Of a stretch of DNA of 21,604 nt, positions 15,085 through 21,604 are shown piece by piece. The notes under the pieces are model-generated. The model saw only the letters and a list, made by a program, of their open reading frames with translations, made no database searches and had not been told where the DNA came from. This stretch comes from Tiamatella sp964451715 (GTDB taxonomy: Archaea; Thermoproteota; Thermoprotei_A; Sulfolobales; Acidilobaceae): contig CAYVIZ010000020.1 of the NCBI GenBank assembly GCA_964451715.1, positions 1-21,604 on the forward strand. Reading direction: 5' to 3'. The first letter of the stretch is position 1, and the number at the start of each line of letters is the position of its first letter. A program made the translations under genes and the position numbers.

Positions 15085-15588
15085 ATGGTGGAGGAGTTGG
15101 ATCCAGCGACGACAGCATACCTATACCTCGTCAGCATAGCGCCCACACTAGAGGGGAGATACGCCGTAGTAATAGCACTCACACTAGGAGTACCATCACC
15201 ATACGCCCTGGCAATAGCCGTGGCCGGAGTGTTCACGACATCCCTCCTACTACCAAGCCTCCTACCCTACATAGACACCATAGCAGCCAAGCTATCCGGC
15301 TCAAGGATAAACACGGTATCCCGCCTAGCCCGGGCATACCTGTCATACGCCCAGAGAGCAAGACGCAGGGCCCACCCCTACATCGAGAAGTACGGTGTCC
15401 CCGGGCTCATAGTATTCGTAGCCATACCACTACCCGCGACGGGAATATGGACCGGGTCCCTCGCAGCATACCTCCTGGGCATGAACCCGCATAAGACCAG
15501 GATAGCACTAGTAACGGGGGGCCTCTTATCCATAGCCATAACATACACGCTCACATCAACAGCAGGCGGAATAATATCCCGCATATAA
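15085..15588 (+). CDS. Small multidrug-export family membrane protein
   Basis: A 167-residue integral membrane protein with about four or five hydrophobic segments. It resembles the 'putative small multi-drug export' family (Sm_multidrug_ex). Seen: SIAPTLEGRYAVVIALTLG near the N-terminus, where family members have an E-x-R loop between the first two helices; a basic stretch with AQRARRRAHPYIEKYGVPGL; and the highly typical FVAIPLPATGIWTGSLAAYLLGM. Despite the family name the transported substrate is not established. The start is ATG 15085. It ends about 45 bases before the lysJ TATA box and is probably a separate transcript. Confidence 0.82.
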   Translation: MVEELDPATTAYLYLVSIAPTLEGRYAVVIALTLGVPSPYALAIAVAGVFTTSLLLPSLLPYIDTIAAKLSGSRINTVSRLARAYLSYAQRARRRAHPYIEKYGVPGLIVFVAIPLPATGIWTGSLAAYLLGMNPHKTRIALVTGGLLSIAITYTLTSTAGGIISRI

Positions 15589-15633
15589 GGAAGATGGGTC
15601 ATGGAGCGGAAACAGTCGAGGCAGAGGGGCCAC

Positions 15634-15643
15634 CATATATAAA
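15634..15643 (+). promoter_or_regulatory. TATA box of the lysJK operon
   Basis: CATATATAAA is centred about 26 bases ahead of a predicted transcript start near 15665. The mRNA would have a leader of about 25 bases with GGAG at 15675-15678 before ATG 15690. Upstream in-frame starts would lie outside the transcript. Confidence 0.6.
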
Positions 15644-15689
15644 CAGCGCACCATTAAAAACTAGAGCCAATAATGGAGCGTGCCCCCAC

Positions 15690-16841
15690 ATGCAGGTAGC
15701 CCGCTTCTACGGGGACAGGGGTATAACCCTCTCCAAGGGATACATGCAGTACGTATGGGACACGGAGGGGCGGAGGTACATAGACGCCCACACGGGACAC
15801 GGGGTAGCATTCCTAGGCCACTCCAACCCCCGCATCATGGAGCGTGTGAAAGAAACACTCACACACGCAGCATTCAACGGCCTCTCATTCAAGACGAGCC
15901 TCGAGGAAGAAGCGCTCGAGGGCCTATCCAAGATAGCCCCATCCCACCTAGACACAGTCATATTCCAGAACACCGGGTCAGAAGCCGTGGAAGCCGCCCT
16001 CAAGCTCGCATGGGCACACACGGGTAAAACCAGGATAGTAGCCTTCAAGAACAGCTTCCACGGACGTACCCTGGGAGCACTAAGCGTCACCTGGAACCCC
16101 AGGTACAGGAGGGGCTTCCCCGTCCTAGCGGAGACGGTCTTCGCCCCCTACAACGCGGGGGCAGAGGAGCTCTCCAAGCACATAACACGCGGGACAGCCG
16201 CGGTCATAGTGGAGCCAGTCCAGGGGGAGGGAGGCGTAGTGCCCGGCGAGCCCTCCTTCCTAAAGACAGTGGAGAAGCTGGCCAGGGAGTCCGGTGCACT
16301 CCTCATAGTAGACGAGGTCCAGACAGGCTACGGGAGAACCGGGAGAACCTGGTCCCATATGAAGGCGGGAATAGAGCCCGACATACTCTTAGCAGGAAAA
16401 GCCGTGGGCGGAGGAGTCCCCGTGAGCCTGGTTATGACGAGGAGCGACATAGCCGTGTCCCTCAAGGGCGGGAGACACGGGTCCACCCACGCCGGGAACC
16501 CCCTAGCCCTGGCCGCGGCTGCGGCCAGCAGCAGGCTGCTCTTAGAGGACGATGTAGCGTCAAAAGCGGCCGAGAAGGGAGCGCTGCTAAAGAGCCTCCT
16601 CGCCCGCCTAGCCGGGCACGCCGCGGTGCGGAGCATTAGAGGGGAAGGCCTTATGCTCGGAGTAGAGCTCCGCTTCAAGCCGGAGCCCATACTAAAGTGC
16701 CTCCAAGCCAGAGGAGTCCTCGCGCTCAAGGCGGGCCTCACAGTTGTAAGGCTCCTCCCCCCATACATGATAACACGGGAGGACATACAGCAAATATCCA
16801 CGTCCCTAGGAGAGTGCATAGGCCTTGAGCACAGTGGGTAA
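15690..16841 (+). CDS. lysJ: [LysW]-aminoadipate semialdehyde/glutamate semialdehyde transaminase
   Basis: About 383 residues from ATG 15690, a class III aminotransferase that gives LysW-bound lysine from the semialdehyde with glutamate as amino donor. Seen (residues from this start): FYGDRGITLSKG near the N-terminus; VWDTEGRRYIDAHTGHGVAFLGH, the substrate-side opening; QNTGSEAVEAALK, the PLP phosphate loop; FHGRTLGALS; VDEVQTGYGRTG (207-218) with the PLP-ring aspartate; and LLAGKAVGGGVP with the PLP lysine at 237. The start is chosen from the TATA box at 15634-15643 and alignment with other LysJ proteins; 15594 is a longer alternative. It overlaps lysK by 17 bases. It may also act on the ornithine branch. 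Confidence 0.93.
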   Translation: MQVARFYGDRGITLSKGYMQYVWDTEGRRYIDAHTGHGVAFLGHSNPRIMERVKETLTHAAFNGLSFKTSLEEEALEGLSKIAPSHLDTVIFQNTGSEAVEAALKLAWAHTGKTRIVAFKNSFHGRTLGALSVTWNPRYRRGFPVLAETVFAPYNAGAEELSKHITRGTAAVIVEPVQGEGGVVPGEPSFLKTVEKLARESGALLIVDEVQTGYGRTGRTWSHMKAGIEPDILLAGKAVGGGVPVSLVMTRSDIAVSLKGGRHGSTHAGNPLALAAAAASSRLLLEDDVASKAAEKGALLKSLLARLAGHAAVRSIRGEGLMLGVELRFKPEPILKCLQARGVLALKAGLTVVRLLPPYMITREDIQQISTSLGECIGLEHSG

Positions 16842-17907
16842 CCTCCTCTACAGGCTCCTCCTGAAATACAGCCCCACAGGACGCGAGGAGGAGGCGGTGG
16901 AGGAGCTCTCTAGGTGGGCCTCGGAGAAGGGCCTCCAGACATGGATAGACGGAATAGGCAACGTCTACATATCGCCCCCAGGCCCCAAGAGGGCGCTGGT
17001 ATTGCTGGCAGGCCATATAGACACGGTGGAGGGCTGGATAGAGCCCGGCATAGACGCGGGTAGGGTATGGGGGCGCGGGGCGGTAGACGCGAAGGGGCCC
17101 CTGGCAAGCATGGCCGCAGCGATACTGGAGTTGTCCAGAGAGAACCCCGGCTGCCCCGCCGCCGCTGTAGGCCTCGTGGGGGAGGAGGGGGATAGTAGGG
17201 GTGCATGGTTCCTGGTAAGCCAGAACGGGGTCCCGCCCTACGTTGTCATAGGCGAGCCCAGCGGCGGGGACAGGGTCGTCGTAGGGTATAGGGGAGGCTT
17301 CCACGCCGAGATAGAGTGCCGTGGAGCAGGGGGCCACTCGTCGAGCCCCGCTATAGGCGACTCCGCCCTCGACAAGGCGGTGAGACTATATATTGCACTG
17401 AAAAACGCTTACCCCGGGGAAGAACCGGGAAAGCCGAGCGCCGCGGTGACAGGCCTCGAGTCAGGGGAGGCTTGGAACGTGCTGCCGAGAAAGGCCCTGC
17501 TGAGAGTCGACGTCAGGGTGCCCCCCGGGCATTCCCTGGAATCCGTGAAGGACGAGCTGGCTAGGCTAGCCGGGGATCACGGGTGCAGCACGAGGTTCTC
17601 CCAGGGAGTCCCTCCCATCAGGGTCAAGACAGGGGACCCCGTGCCCCGCAGCCTGGTGAGGAGCCTGCTCCAGCAGGGCGTGAGGCCCAGGCCTGTGGTG
17701 AAGATGGGTACGAGTGACATGAACATACTGGGCCCCCGCTCGGAGAGCATAGCGGCCTACGGGCCCGGGGATCCTAGGATGGCCCACACAGGCTATGAGG
17801 AGGTTAGCATAAGGGAGCTGGAGCTAGCGGTTAAGGTATACAGTGGAGCCGTACGCTACCTCTGCAGGAGCACCGGCAAGGCCTCCGCCGCCGAGCTCCC
17901 CTCCTAG
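16825..17907 (+). CDS. lysK: [LysW]-lysine/[LysW]-ornithine hydrolase
   Basis: A 360-residue M20-type metallopeptidase that cuts lysine (or ornithine) from the C-terminal glutamate of LysW. Seen: AGHIDT with metal ligand H64; WGRGAVDAKGPLA with bridging D88; GEEGDSRGA with the catalytic base E120 and ligand E121; IGEPS, a metal-ligand segment; GYRGGFHAEIECRGAGGHSS, the dimerisation-domain start; and a final ligand His in MAHTGYEEVSI. The start is TTG 16825 inside lysJ; GTG 16834 is an alternative. The last 84 bases are antisense to lysX, and the final dozen residues (STGKASAAELPS) look like an extra tail. Confidence 0.93.
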   Translation: MSTVGNLLYRLLLKYSPTGREEEAVEELSRWASEKGLQTWIDGIGNVYISPPGPKRALVLLAGHIDTVEGWIEPGIDAGRVWGRGAVDAKGPLASMAAAILELSRENPGCPAAAVGLVGEEGDSRGAWFLVSQNGVPPYVVIGEPSGGDRVVVGYRGGFHAEIECRGAGGHSSSPAIGDSALDKAVRLYIALKNAYPGEEPGKPSAAVTGLESGEAWNVLPRKALLRVDVRVPPGHSLESVKDELARLAGDHGCSTRFSQGVPPIRVKTGDPVPRSLVRSLLQQGVRPRPVVKMGTSDMNILGPRSESIAAYGPGDPRMAHTGYEEVSIRELELAVKVYSGAVRYLCRSTGKASAAELPS

Positions 17908-18735
17908 CCCGGCGAGGTACTCCACGACAAGGCCCGGTATATCGACTCCTGTAACCCTGACCGTGTTCTTGAACTCGGGCACACCGTTCACCTCGAGCAC
18001 AAGGTAGCCCCTCTCCCTATCCTCCACCACGTCGACGCCGCCGAACTCGACGCCTACAGCCCTGCAGGCCCTAAGCGTGAGGTCCTCTAGCTCTTGGTCA
18101 GGCCTGACCGCCTCCGCCCTCCCCCCGCGCGCGGTGTTCGTTATCCACTTGCTGCTAACCCGGTATATCGCCGCCGGCACGGTGTCGCCTATGCAGAAGG
18201 ACCTTATATCCCTGCCCGGCTTCTCCACGTACTCCTGCAGGTAGTGTATCCTCCCAGCGGGCCCCGTGTACTGGGAGTACTCGAGTATACTCCTCAACGC
18301 CTCCGCGTCCCGGGCCAAGGCGACCATGCGGCCCCAGCTGCCTTGCACCGGCTTGACCACGACGGGGTAGCCGAGCTCCTCCGCGGCGTCGAGCGCGGAC
18401 TCGGGGGAGAATGCTACCACAGTCTCCGGCATCGGCACCCCGGCCCTAGAGAGGGCCGCGTGGCTCCATACCTTGTCTAGGCTCACGTAGAGGCTCCAGG
18501 CGCTGTTGACGCTCCTCACACCGGAGGACTCCAGCGCCGCCGCCGAGGCGAGCGCCTTGCTGTGGGATACCGCCCTGACTAGGGCCACGTCGAACCCGCT
18601 GCTCCCGCCCAGCCTTATGCTAGCCGAGCCCAGGTGTAGGGGCTCCACGTCTACACCCATCTCCCGGGCCCTGGAGAGTAGGGCTTTCTCCTCCCACCTG
18701 GCGACATCGTATACAATGGCTATCCTAGGCTTCAA
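17824..18735 (-). CDS. lysX: Alpha-aminoadipate-LysW ligase
   Basis: A 303-residue ATP-grasp (RimK-like) ligase that joins the amino group of alpha-aminoadipate to the C-terminal glutamate of LysW. Seen: YPVVVKPVQGSWGRMV (123-138), the ATP-binding lysine and glycine-rich loop; LQEYVEKPGRDIRSFCIG; NTARGGRAEA (200-209); and LEVNGVPEFKNT (247-258) with metal-binding E and N and the GVPEFKN signature of LysX/ArgX enzymes. The start is TTG 18735, three bases after the lysW stop. The last 27 residues (rich in glycine) lie antisense to lysK and go beyond the usual LysX end. Whether it also accepts glutamate is not decidable by eye. Confidence 0.93.
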   Translation of the reverse strand: MKPRIAIVYDVARWEEKALLSRAREMGVDVEPLHLGSASIRLGGSSGFDVALVRAVSHSKALASAAALESSGVRSVNSAWSLYVSLDKVWSHAALSRAGVPMPETVVAFSPESALDAAEELGYPVVVKPVQGSWGRMVALARDAEALRSILEYSQYTGPAGRIHYLQEYVEKPGRDIRSFCIGDTVPAAIYRVSSKWITNTARGGRAEAVRPDQELEDLTLRACRAVGVEFGGVDVVEDRERGYLVLEVNGVPEFKNTVRVTGVDIPGLVVEYLAGLGGELGGGGLAGAPAEVAYGSTVYLNR

Positions 18736-18738
18736 AAC

Positions 18739-18909
18739 CTACTCTCCCCAGTCCTCCCCCACTTCCTCGAAGAGCTTGAGCTTTATCTCCCCGTTCTCCC
18801 TTACGACCTCGAGCACGGCACCGCAGTCGTGCTCTATTATCTCCCCGGGCAACGCGTCGTCCGGGACTTCCACCTCCTCGCCGCAGACGGGGCACTTGAC
18901 TTTGACCAC
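18739..18909 (-). CDS. lysW: LysW amino-group carrier protein
   Basis: A 56-residue acidic carrier whose C-terminal glutamate is covalently linked to the lysine-pathway intermediates. Start GTG 18909 is chosen because it begins VKVKCPVCGEE, the family N-terminus, with GGTGGG just upstream and a TATA box at 18951-18959; a longer frame to 19095 would start ahead of the promoter. Zinc ligands are C6 and C9 (CPVC) and H27 and C29 (EHDCG), the Cys-Cys-His-Cys type remembered from Sulfolobus LysW rather than the four Cys of Thermus. The protein ends with the diagnostic EDWGE, which binds the pathway enzymes. It is read first in a lysW-lysX operon. Confidence 0.97.
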   Translation of the reverse strand: MVKVKCPVCGEEVEVPDDALPGEIIEHDCGAVLEVVRENGEIKLKLFEEVGEDWGE

Positions 18910-18950
18910 TCCGCTCCCACCTCTGTCAAGCGAGTCCTTAACCGGTACAC

Positions 18951-18959
18951 TATATATAA
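18951..18959 (-). promoter_or_regulatory. TATA box of the lysWX operon
   Basis: TATATATAA (minus strand TTATATATA) is centred about 26 bases before a predicted transcript start near 18929, followed by a 20-base leader with GAGGTGGG before GTG 18909. An 8-bp palindrome CACGCGTG (18966-18973) sits just upstream, where a regulator could bind. Confidence 0.6.
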
Positions 18960-19019
18960 GCATTACACGCGTGAAGAGACGGATTCCGCACCATATAATC
19001 TCTGATACACTAGGATCAC

Positions 19020-19037
19020 GTACATATACGAGTACAT
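19020..19037. promoter_or_regulatory. GTACAT direct repeat next to the lysY promoter
   Basis: GTACAT occurs at 19020-19025 and again at 19032-19037, 12 bases apart, directly ahead of the lysY TATA box at 19039-19047. It is a candidate regulator site (LysM or another Lrp protein). No binding data can be inferred from sequence. Confidence 0.35.
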
Positions 19038-19038
19038 G

Positions 19039-19047
19039 CTTTATAAG
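19039..19047 (+). promoter_or_regulatory. TATA box of the lysYZM operon
   Basis: CTTTATAAG is centred about 26 bases ahead of a predicted transcript start near 19070, leaving a leader of about 30 bases with GGTG (19089-19092) eight bases before the lysY TTG start. Confidence 0.55.
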
Positions 19048-19100
19048 CCCCCACCATAAACCCATCCCAATAAAACAAGACACGCAGCGGTGCATGAAGC

Positions 19101-20141
19101 TTGATCAAAGCCGCCGTACTGGGAGCCTCAGGATACACCGGGGGAGAACTCCTCCGAATACTCTACACCCACCCCGAAGCCCGGGTCGTATACGCGTCTA
19201 GCAGGGAGTACAAGGGGAAACCCATACACTACGCCCACCCAGCCCTCCACGGGCTCTACAGCAACCTGAGATTCGAGCAGCTAAGCCTAGACAAGGCCTC
19301 CAAGGCAGACGTGGTCTTCAACGCCCTCCCACACGGTGTCGCGGCGGAGCTCACGGGAGAGCTCCACGACATGGGGTTGCTGGTAGTGGATCTCAGCGCC
19401 GACTACAGGCTCAGGGATCCAGGCGAGTACACCAGGTGGTACGGGCTAGAGCACCCCAGACAGGACCTCCTAGAGAAGGCCGTATACGGTCTACCGGAGC
19501 TGCACAGGGAGGAGATAAGGAACGCGAGGCTAATAGCCTCGCCTGGATGCAACGCCACCGCGGCAATACTAGCATCAGCCCCCCTGGCGTCCGCCGGCCT
19601 CCTGGGAGACACTGTTGTGGCGGACGTGAAGACGGGGAGCAGCGAGGGAGGCTCAAAGCCCAGCCGCGGAAGCCACCACCCCGAGAGGGAGGGCTCCATC
19701 AGGCCCTACAAGCCGGGCGGCCACAGGCACCAGGCCGAGGTCTCCCAGGAGCTCACGAGGCTCGCGGGGAGGAGGATAAAGGCATCCCTGGTCCCCCACG
19801 TTGTCCCCGCCGTCAGAGGGGTCCTGGCCTCGGTGCACGCTATAATAGATGGTGTGGGAGAGGATGAGCTCCTCAAGGCCTACACCCTCTTCTACAAGGA
19901 TGAACCCTTCATAAGGATATCCAGGTTCACCCCCCTGAAGTACCCTGACGCCAAGAACGTTGTGGGGAGCAACTACGCCGACGTCGGCTACGCCGTAGAC
20001 CCTGAGACGGGGAGGGTGACGGGCTTCGCCGCCATAGACAACCTCCTCAAGGGAGCAGCGGGCCAGGCGGTGCAGAATATGAACATAGCCCTAGGCCTGC
20101 CCGAGACTATGGGGCTCGAGACTCCTCCGCTAAGGCCCTGA
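19101..20141 (+). CDS. lysY: [LysW]-aminoadipyl/glutamyl phosphate reductase
   Basis: A 346-residue NADPH-dependent reductase of the ArgC family that converts the LysW-bound acyl phosphate to the semialdehyde. Seen: the N-terminal nucleotide-binding GASGYTGGELLRIL (8-21); FNALPHGVA; VVDLSADYRL; SPGCNATA with catalytic C150; and a conserved GSSEGGSKPSRGSHHPE stretch with GGHRHQAE, typical of the LysY branch, where a glycine-serine-rich loop accepts the carrier. The start is TTG with GGTG eight bases upstream. It is first of lysYZM; lysZ follows after 27 bases. A plain ArgC is unlikely next to lysW and lysX. Confidence 0.94.
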   Translation: MIKAAVLGASGYTGGELLRILYTHPEARVVYASSREYKGKPIHYAHPALHGLYSNLRFEQLSLDKASKADVVFNALPHGVAAELTGELHDMGLLVVDLSADYRLRDPGEYTRWYGLEHPRQDLLEKAVYGLPELHREEIRNARLIASPGCNATAAILASAPLASAGLLGDTVVADVKTGSSEGGSKPSRGSHHPEREGSIRPYKPGGHRHQAEVSQELTRLAGRRIKASLVPHVVPAVRGVLASVHAIIDGVGEDELLKAYTLFYKDEPFIRISRFTPLKYPDAKNVVGSNYADVGYAVDPETGRVTGFAAIDNLLKGAAGQAVQNMNIALGLPETMGLETPPLRP

Positions 20142-20168
20142 GAGACGTTTAGGAGAGGGTGTGGTTCC

Positions 20169-20987
20169 ATGGTTATAGTGGTCAAGGCGGGGGGACGAGT
20201 CCTAGCCGGGAACCTCGACGGGCTGCTCGACGATATAGCCAGGCTCGCCCGGGGCGGCGGGAAGCTGGTGTTCGTCCACGGGGGAGGGGACATGGTGTCG
20301 GAGTACACTAGGAGGATGGGGCTCGAGCCCAGGATACTGGTGCACCCCAGCGGGCTGAGGAGCAGGTACACCGGGCCCGAGGAGCTCGAGGTCTACATCA
20401 TGGTCATGGCGGGCCTCCTCAACAAGAGGATAACCGCGGGCCTCATAGCCAGGGGGGTCCAGGCACTGGGTGTGAGCGGCGTCGACCTGGGCCTCCTAAG
20501 GGCGGAGCGTAAGAAGAGGATAATAATAGTCAACGAGCGGGGGAGAAAGCAGGCAATACCAGGCGGGTACACCGGGAGGATCACAGGTGTAGACGGTAGA
20601 GCACTCGGCAGGCTCCTCCGGGAAGCCAGCGTGGTAACACTCTCCCCACTAGCACTCGGCATGGAAGGCGAGCTCCTCAACGTAGACGGTGACCAGGCAG
20701 CCTCCAAGACCGCCGCGGCCCTGAAGGCTTCGAGCCTCGTGCTCCTCAGCGACGTCCCCGGAGTAATCCTCGACGACCGCGTACTGGATAGGATACCCTC
20801 GGCGGAGGAGGCGCGCAGGATAGCAGGGCTCGTGGGGAAGGGGATGAACAGGAAGCTCCTAATGGCGGCGGAGGCCCTCGAGAACGGCGTCGGCAGAGTA
20901 GTCATAGCCAACGGCCTAGCGGAGAACCCTGTGGAGTCCGCCCTTCAGGGAGGTGGGACGCTGGTTGAAGAAGAGCCTCGACAGTAA
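20169..20987 (+). CDS. lysZ: [LysW]-aminoadipate/[LysW]-glutamate kinase
   Basis: A 272-residue amino-acid kinase of the ArgB family that phosphorylates the distal carboxyl of the LysW-bound intermediate. Seen: IVVKAGGRVL (3-12) with the ATP-site lysine K6; FVHGGGDMVSEYTRRMG (35-51), the glycine-rich loop; SGLRSRYTGPEELEVYIMVMAG (61-82), with the RSRYT segment characteristic of LysZ-type enzymes; and LLNVDGDQAASKTAAAL and LLSDVPGVI, the nucleotide-binding elements. The start is ATG 20169. Its 3' end overlaps the lysM start by 23 bases. Confidence 0.95.
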   Translation: MVIVVKAGGRVLAGNLDGLLDDIARLARGGGKLVFVHGGGDMVSEYTRRMGLEPRILVHPSGLRSRYTGPEELEVYIMVMAGLLNKRITAGLIARGVQALGVSGVDLGLLRAERKKRIIIVNERGRKQAIPGGYTGRITGVDGRALGRLLREASVVTLSPLALGMEGELLNVDGDQAASKTAAALKASSLVLLSDVPGVILDDRVLDRIPSAEEARRIAGLVGKGMNRKLLMAAEALENGVGRVVIANGLAENPVESALQGGGTLVEEEPRQ

Positions 20988-21405
20988 GGACTACAAGCTA
21001 ATAGACCTGCTACGCCGGGACGCCCGGATGCCCTACAGCAGGATAGCAGGCATCCTAGGCCTAAGCGAGTCAGCTGTAAGGAAGAGGATACGCCGCCTCC
21101 AGGACACGGGGGTAATACTACGCTTCACAATAGACTACAAGATACCCGGCGAAAGCATAGCACTAATATTCGTCAAAACAAGCCCTCCAACACCAGTACC
21201 CGAGATAGCGGAGAAGATACTCGCCCTCGACCTAGTAGACAGGGTATACGAGGTCACAGGAGAATATGATATAATAGCGGTAGTGAAGGCAGGAAACATA
21301 GACGACATAAACAAGACGATAGACTACATACGCAGCCTAAAAGGAGTCACCGGCACACAGACAACAATAGCACTAAGAATACACACACCACAACCACAAT
21401 ACTAG
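20965..21405 (+). CDS. lysM: Lrp/AsnC-family regulator LysM
   Basis: About 146 residues from TTG 20965, chosen because GGAGGTG at 20949-20955 has good spacing to it; GTG 20953 lies inside that sequence. The N-terminal winged helix-turn-helix (SKDYKLIDLLRRDARMPYSRIAGILGLSESAVRKRIRRL) binds DNA. The C-terminal RAM domain (about 60-140) forms oligomers and senses an amino acid. Sulfolobus LysM activates the lys genes when lysine is scarce, and the same role is inferred here from its place at the end of lysYZM. The last codons are strongly A- and C-rich (IHTPQPQY). A TGA lies one base after the TAG. Confidence 0.9.
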   Translation: MKKSLDSKDYKLIDLLRRDARMPYSRIAGILGLSESAVRKRIRRLQDTGVILRFTIDYKIPGESIALIFVKTSPPTPVPEIAEKILALDLVDRVYEVTGEYDIIAVVKAGNIDDINKTIDYIRSLKGVTGTQTTIALRIHTPQPQY

Positions 21406-21430
21406 TGATGTATCATATTATTCTGCGTTG

Positions 21431-21522
21431 TTTACTCCCCAGGCTCTAGAGGTTTAATCCTACATGATGCCCCGGGGGGGGGTTTATGGCTAGTGGTCTA
21501 TTAGTGTTAACTGGGGAGTAAA
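21431..21522. repeat. 12-bp inverted repeat enclosing a 68-base AT-rich region with a G run
   Basis: TTTACTCCCCAG (21431-21442) and CTGGGGAGTAAA (21511-21522) are exact reverse complements. The enclosed region has a CTCTAGAG palindrome (21444-21451), CCCC followed by nine G bases, and the repeated words GGTTTA. A transcript of this interval could fold with a 12-bp closing stem. It may be a small RNA, an operator pair or short terminal repeats; no open frame or flanking duplication is obvious. Confidence 0.5.
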
Positions 21523-21561
21523 AAAATAACCGTTGACATAACCCATTAGATAAACGAGGAC

Positions 21562-21604
21562 ATGGGTAAAAAACGCATAGAGGAAAAACAGAGAAGATCC
21601 ACAA
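21562..21604 (+). CDS. Possible 5' end of a gene cut by the window edge
   Basis: ATG at 21562 opens a frame reading MGKKRIEEKQRRST to the end of the window. The basic start is reminiscent of small ribosomal or RNA-binding proteins, but 14 residues are too few to identify it. The A-rich sequence at 21520-21528 could serve as a promoter element. GAGGA sits too close to the ATG to be a normal ribosome binding site. Confidence 0.3.
   Translation, partial: MGKKRIEEKQRRST

Noticed and set aside
15594..15689. Longer N-terminus of lysJ
   Set aside because: It lies mostly upstream of the predicted transcript start and the extra residues do not resemble any LysJ N-terminus.
18910..19095. Long version of the lysW gene (118 residues)
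   Set aside because: The first 62 residues have no family counterpart, cover the lysW promoter, and precede the predicted transcript start; the 56-residue form matches known LysW proteins end to end.
21402..21475. C/D box RNA
   Set aside because: GTGATGT and ATGATGC resemble C boxes, but no convincing CTGA D box sits at the right spacing.
1..21604. CRISPR array, insertion sequence or defence system
   Set aside because: No regularly spaced repeats, transposase, nuclease or toxin-antitoxin-like pair could be seen on either strand.

Overview
The window looks like part of a hyperthermophilic crenarchaeal chromosome (Thermoprotei, perhaps Desulfurococcales-like; the genus cannot be fixed from sequence alone). 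The reasons are: archaeal TATA boxes about 26 bases ahead of starts with no or very short leaders; GGAGGTG-type ribosome binding sites; frequent TTG and GTG starts; heavy AGG and ATA codon use; an archaeal mevalonate kinase; a tRNA-like 3' end with encoded CCA; and a LysW carrier-protein lysine pathway with an Lrp-type LysM regulator. Genes are tightly packed, with short overlaps within operons and tail-to-tail overlaps between convergent genes. No gene-free stretch exceeds 300 bases.

Layout. (1) 1-58 is the 3' part of a tRNA-like sequence with two unusual positions. It is followed by a visibly AT-rich family 4 glycosyltransferase (118-1197, minus) that looks compositionally foreign. (2) 1230-5068 holds an SFM1-like SPOUT methyltransferase and a universal stress protein (both minus), a divergently transcribed compact class V aminotransferase-like protein (plus), then mevalonate kinase and deoxyribose-phosphate aldolase (both minus, probably one transcript). 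A perfect 10-bp inverted repeat brackets the likely deoC TATA box. (3) 5116-6216 is a CPA2-type cation/proton antiporter whose reading frame runs upstream through an extra hydrophobic segment with no start codon. (4) 6476-9097 is a three-gene ABC-2 exporter operon (ATPase and two permeases). (5) 9116-11835 (minus) is a sodium/solute symporter translationally coupled to a phenylacetate-CoA ligase, suggesting uptake and CoA activation of an aromatic acid; an inverted repeat sits at the symporter start. (6) 12021-15588 contains a Wzx-like polysaccharide flippase, a 14-helix-type MFS exporter and a small multidrug-export family membrane protein. (7) 15690-21405 is a complete LysW-dependent lysine biosynthesis cluster laid out as lysJ-lysK (plus), lysX-lysW (minus, written here in map order) and lysY-lysZ-lysM (plus).

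In the lysine cluster, LysX attaches alpha-aminoadipate to the C-terminal glutamate of LysW. LysZ phosphorylates it, LysY reduces it, LysJ transaminates it and LysK releases lysine. LysM is the likely regulator. The lysW and lysY promoters face apart across about 190 bases that contain candidate operator repeats. No second (ArgX-like) ligase is visible, so whether this set also makes ornithine/arginine is open.

The last 200 bases are AT-rich. They hold a 12-bp inverted repeat enclosing a 9-G run and possibly the first codons of another gene. I found no convincing CRISPR array, IS element or defence system. The most unusual signals are the altered tRNA end beside the AT-rich gene, the antiporter start anomaly, the antisense overlap of lysK and lysX, and the inverted repeats near deoC, the symporter and the window end.
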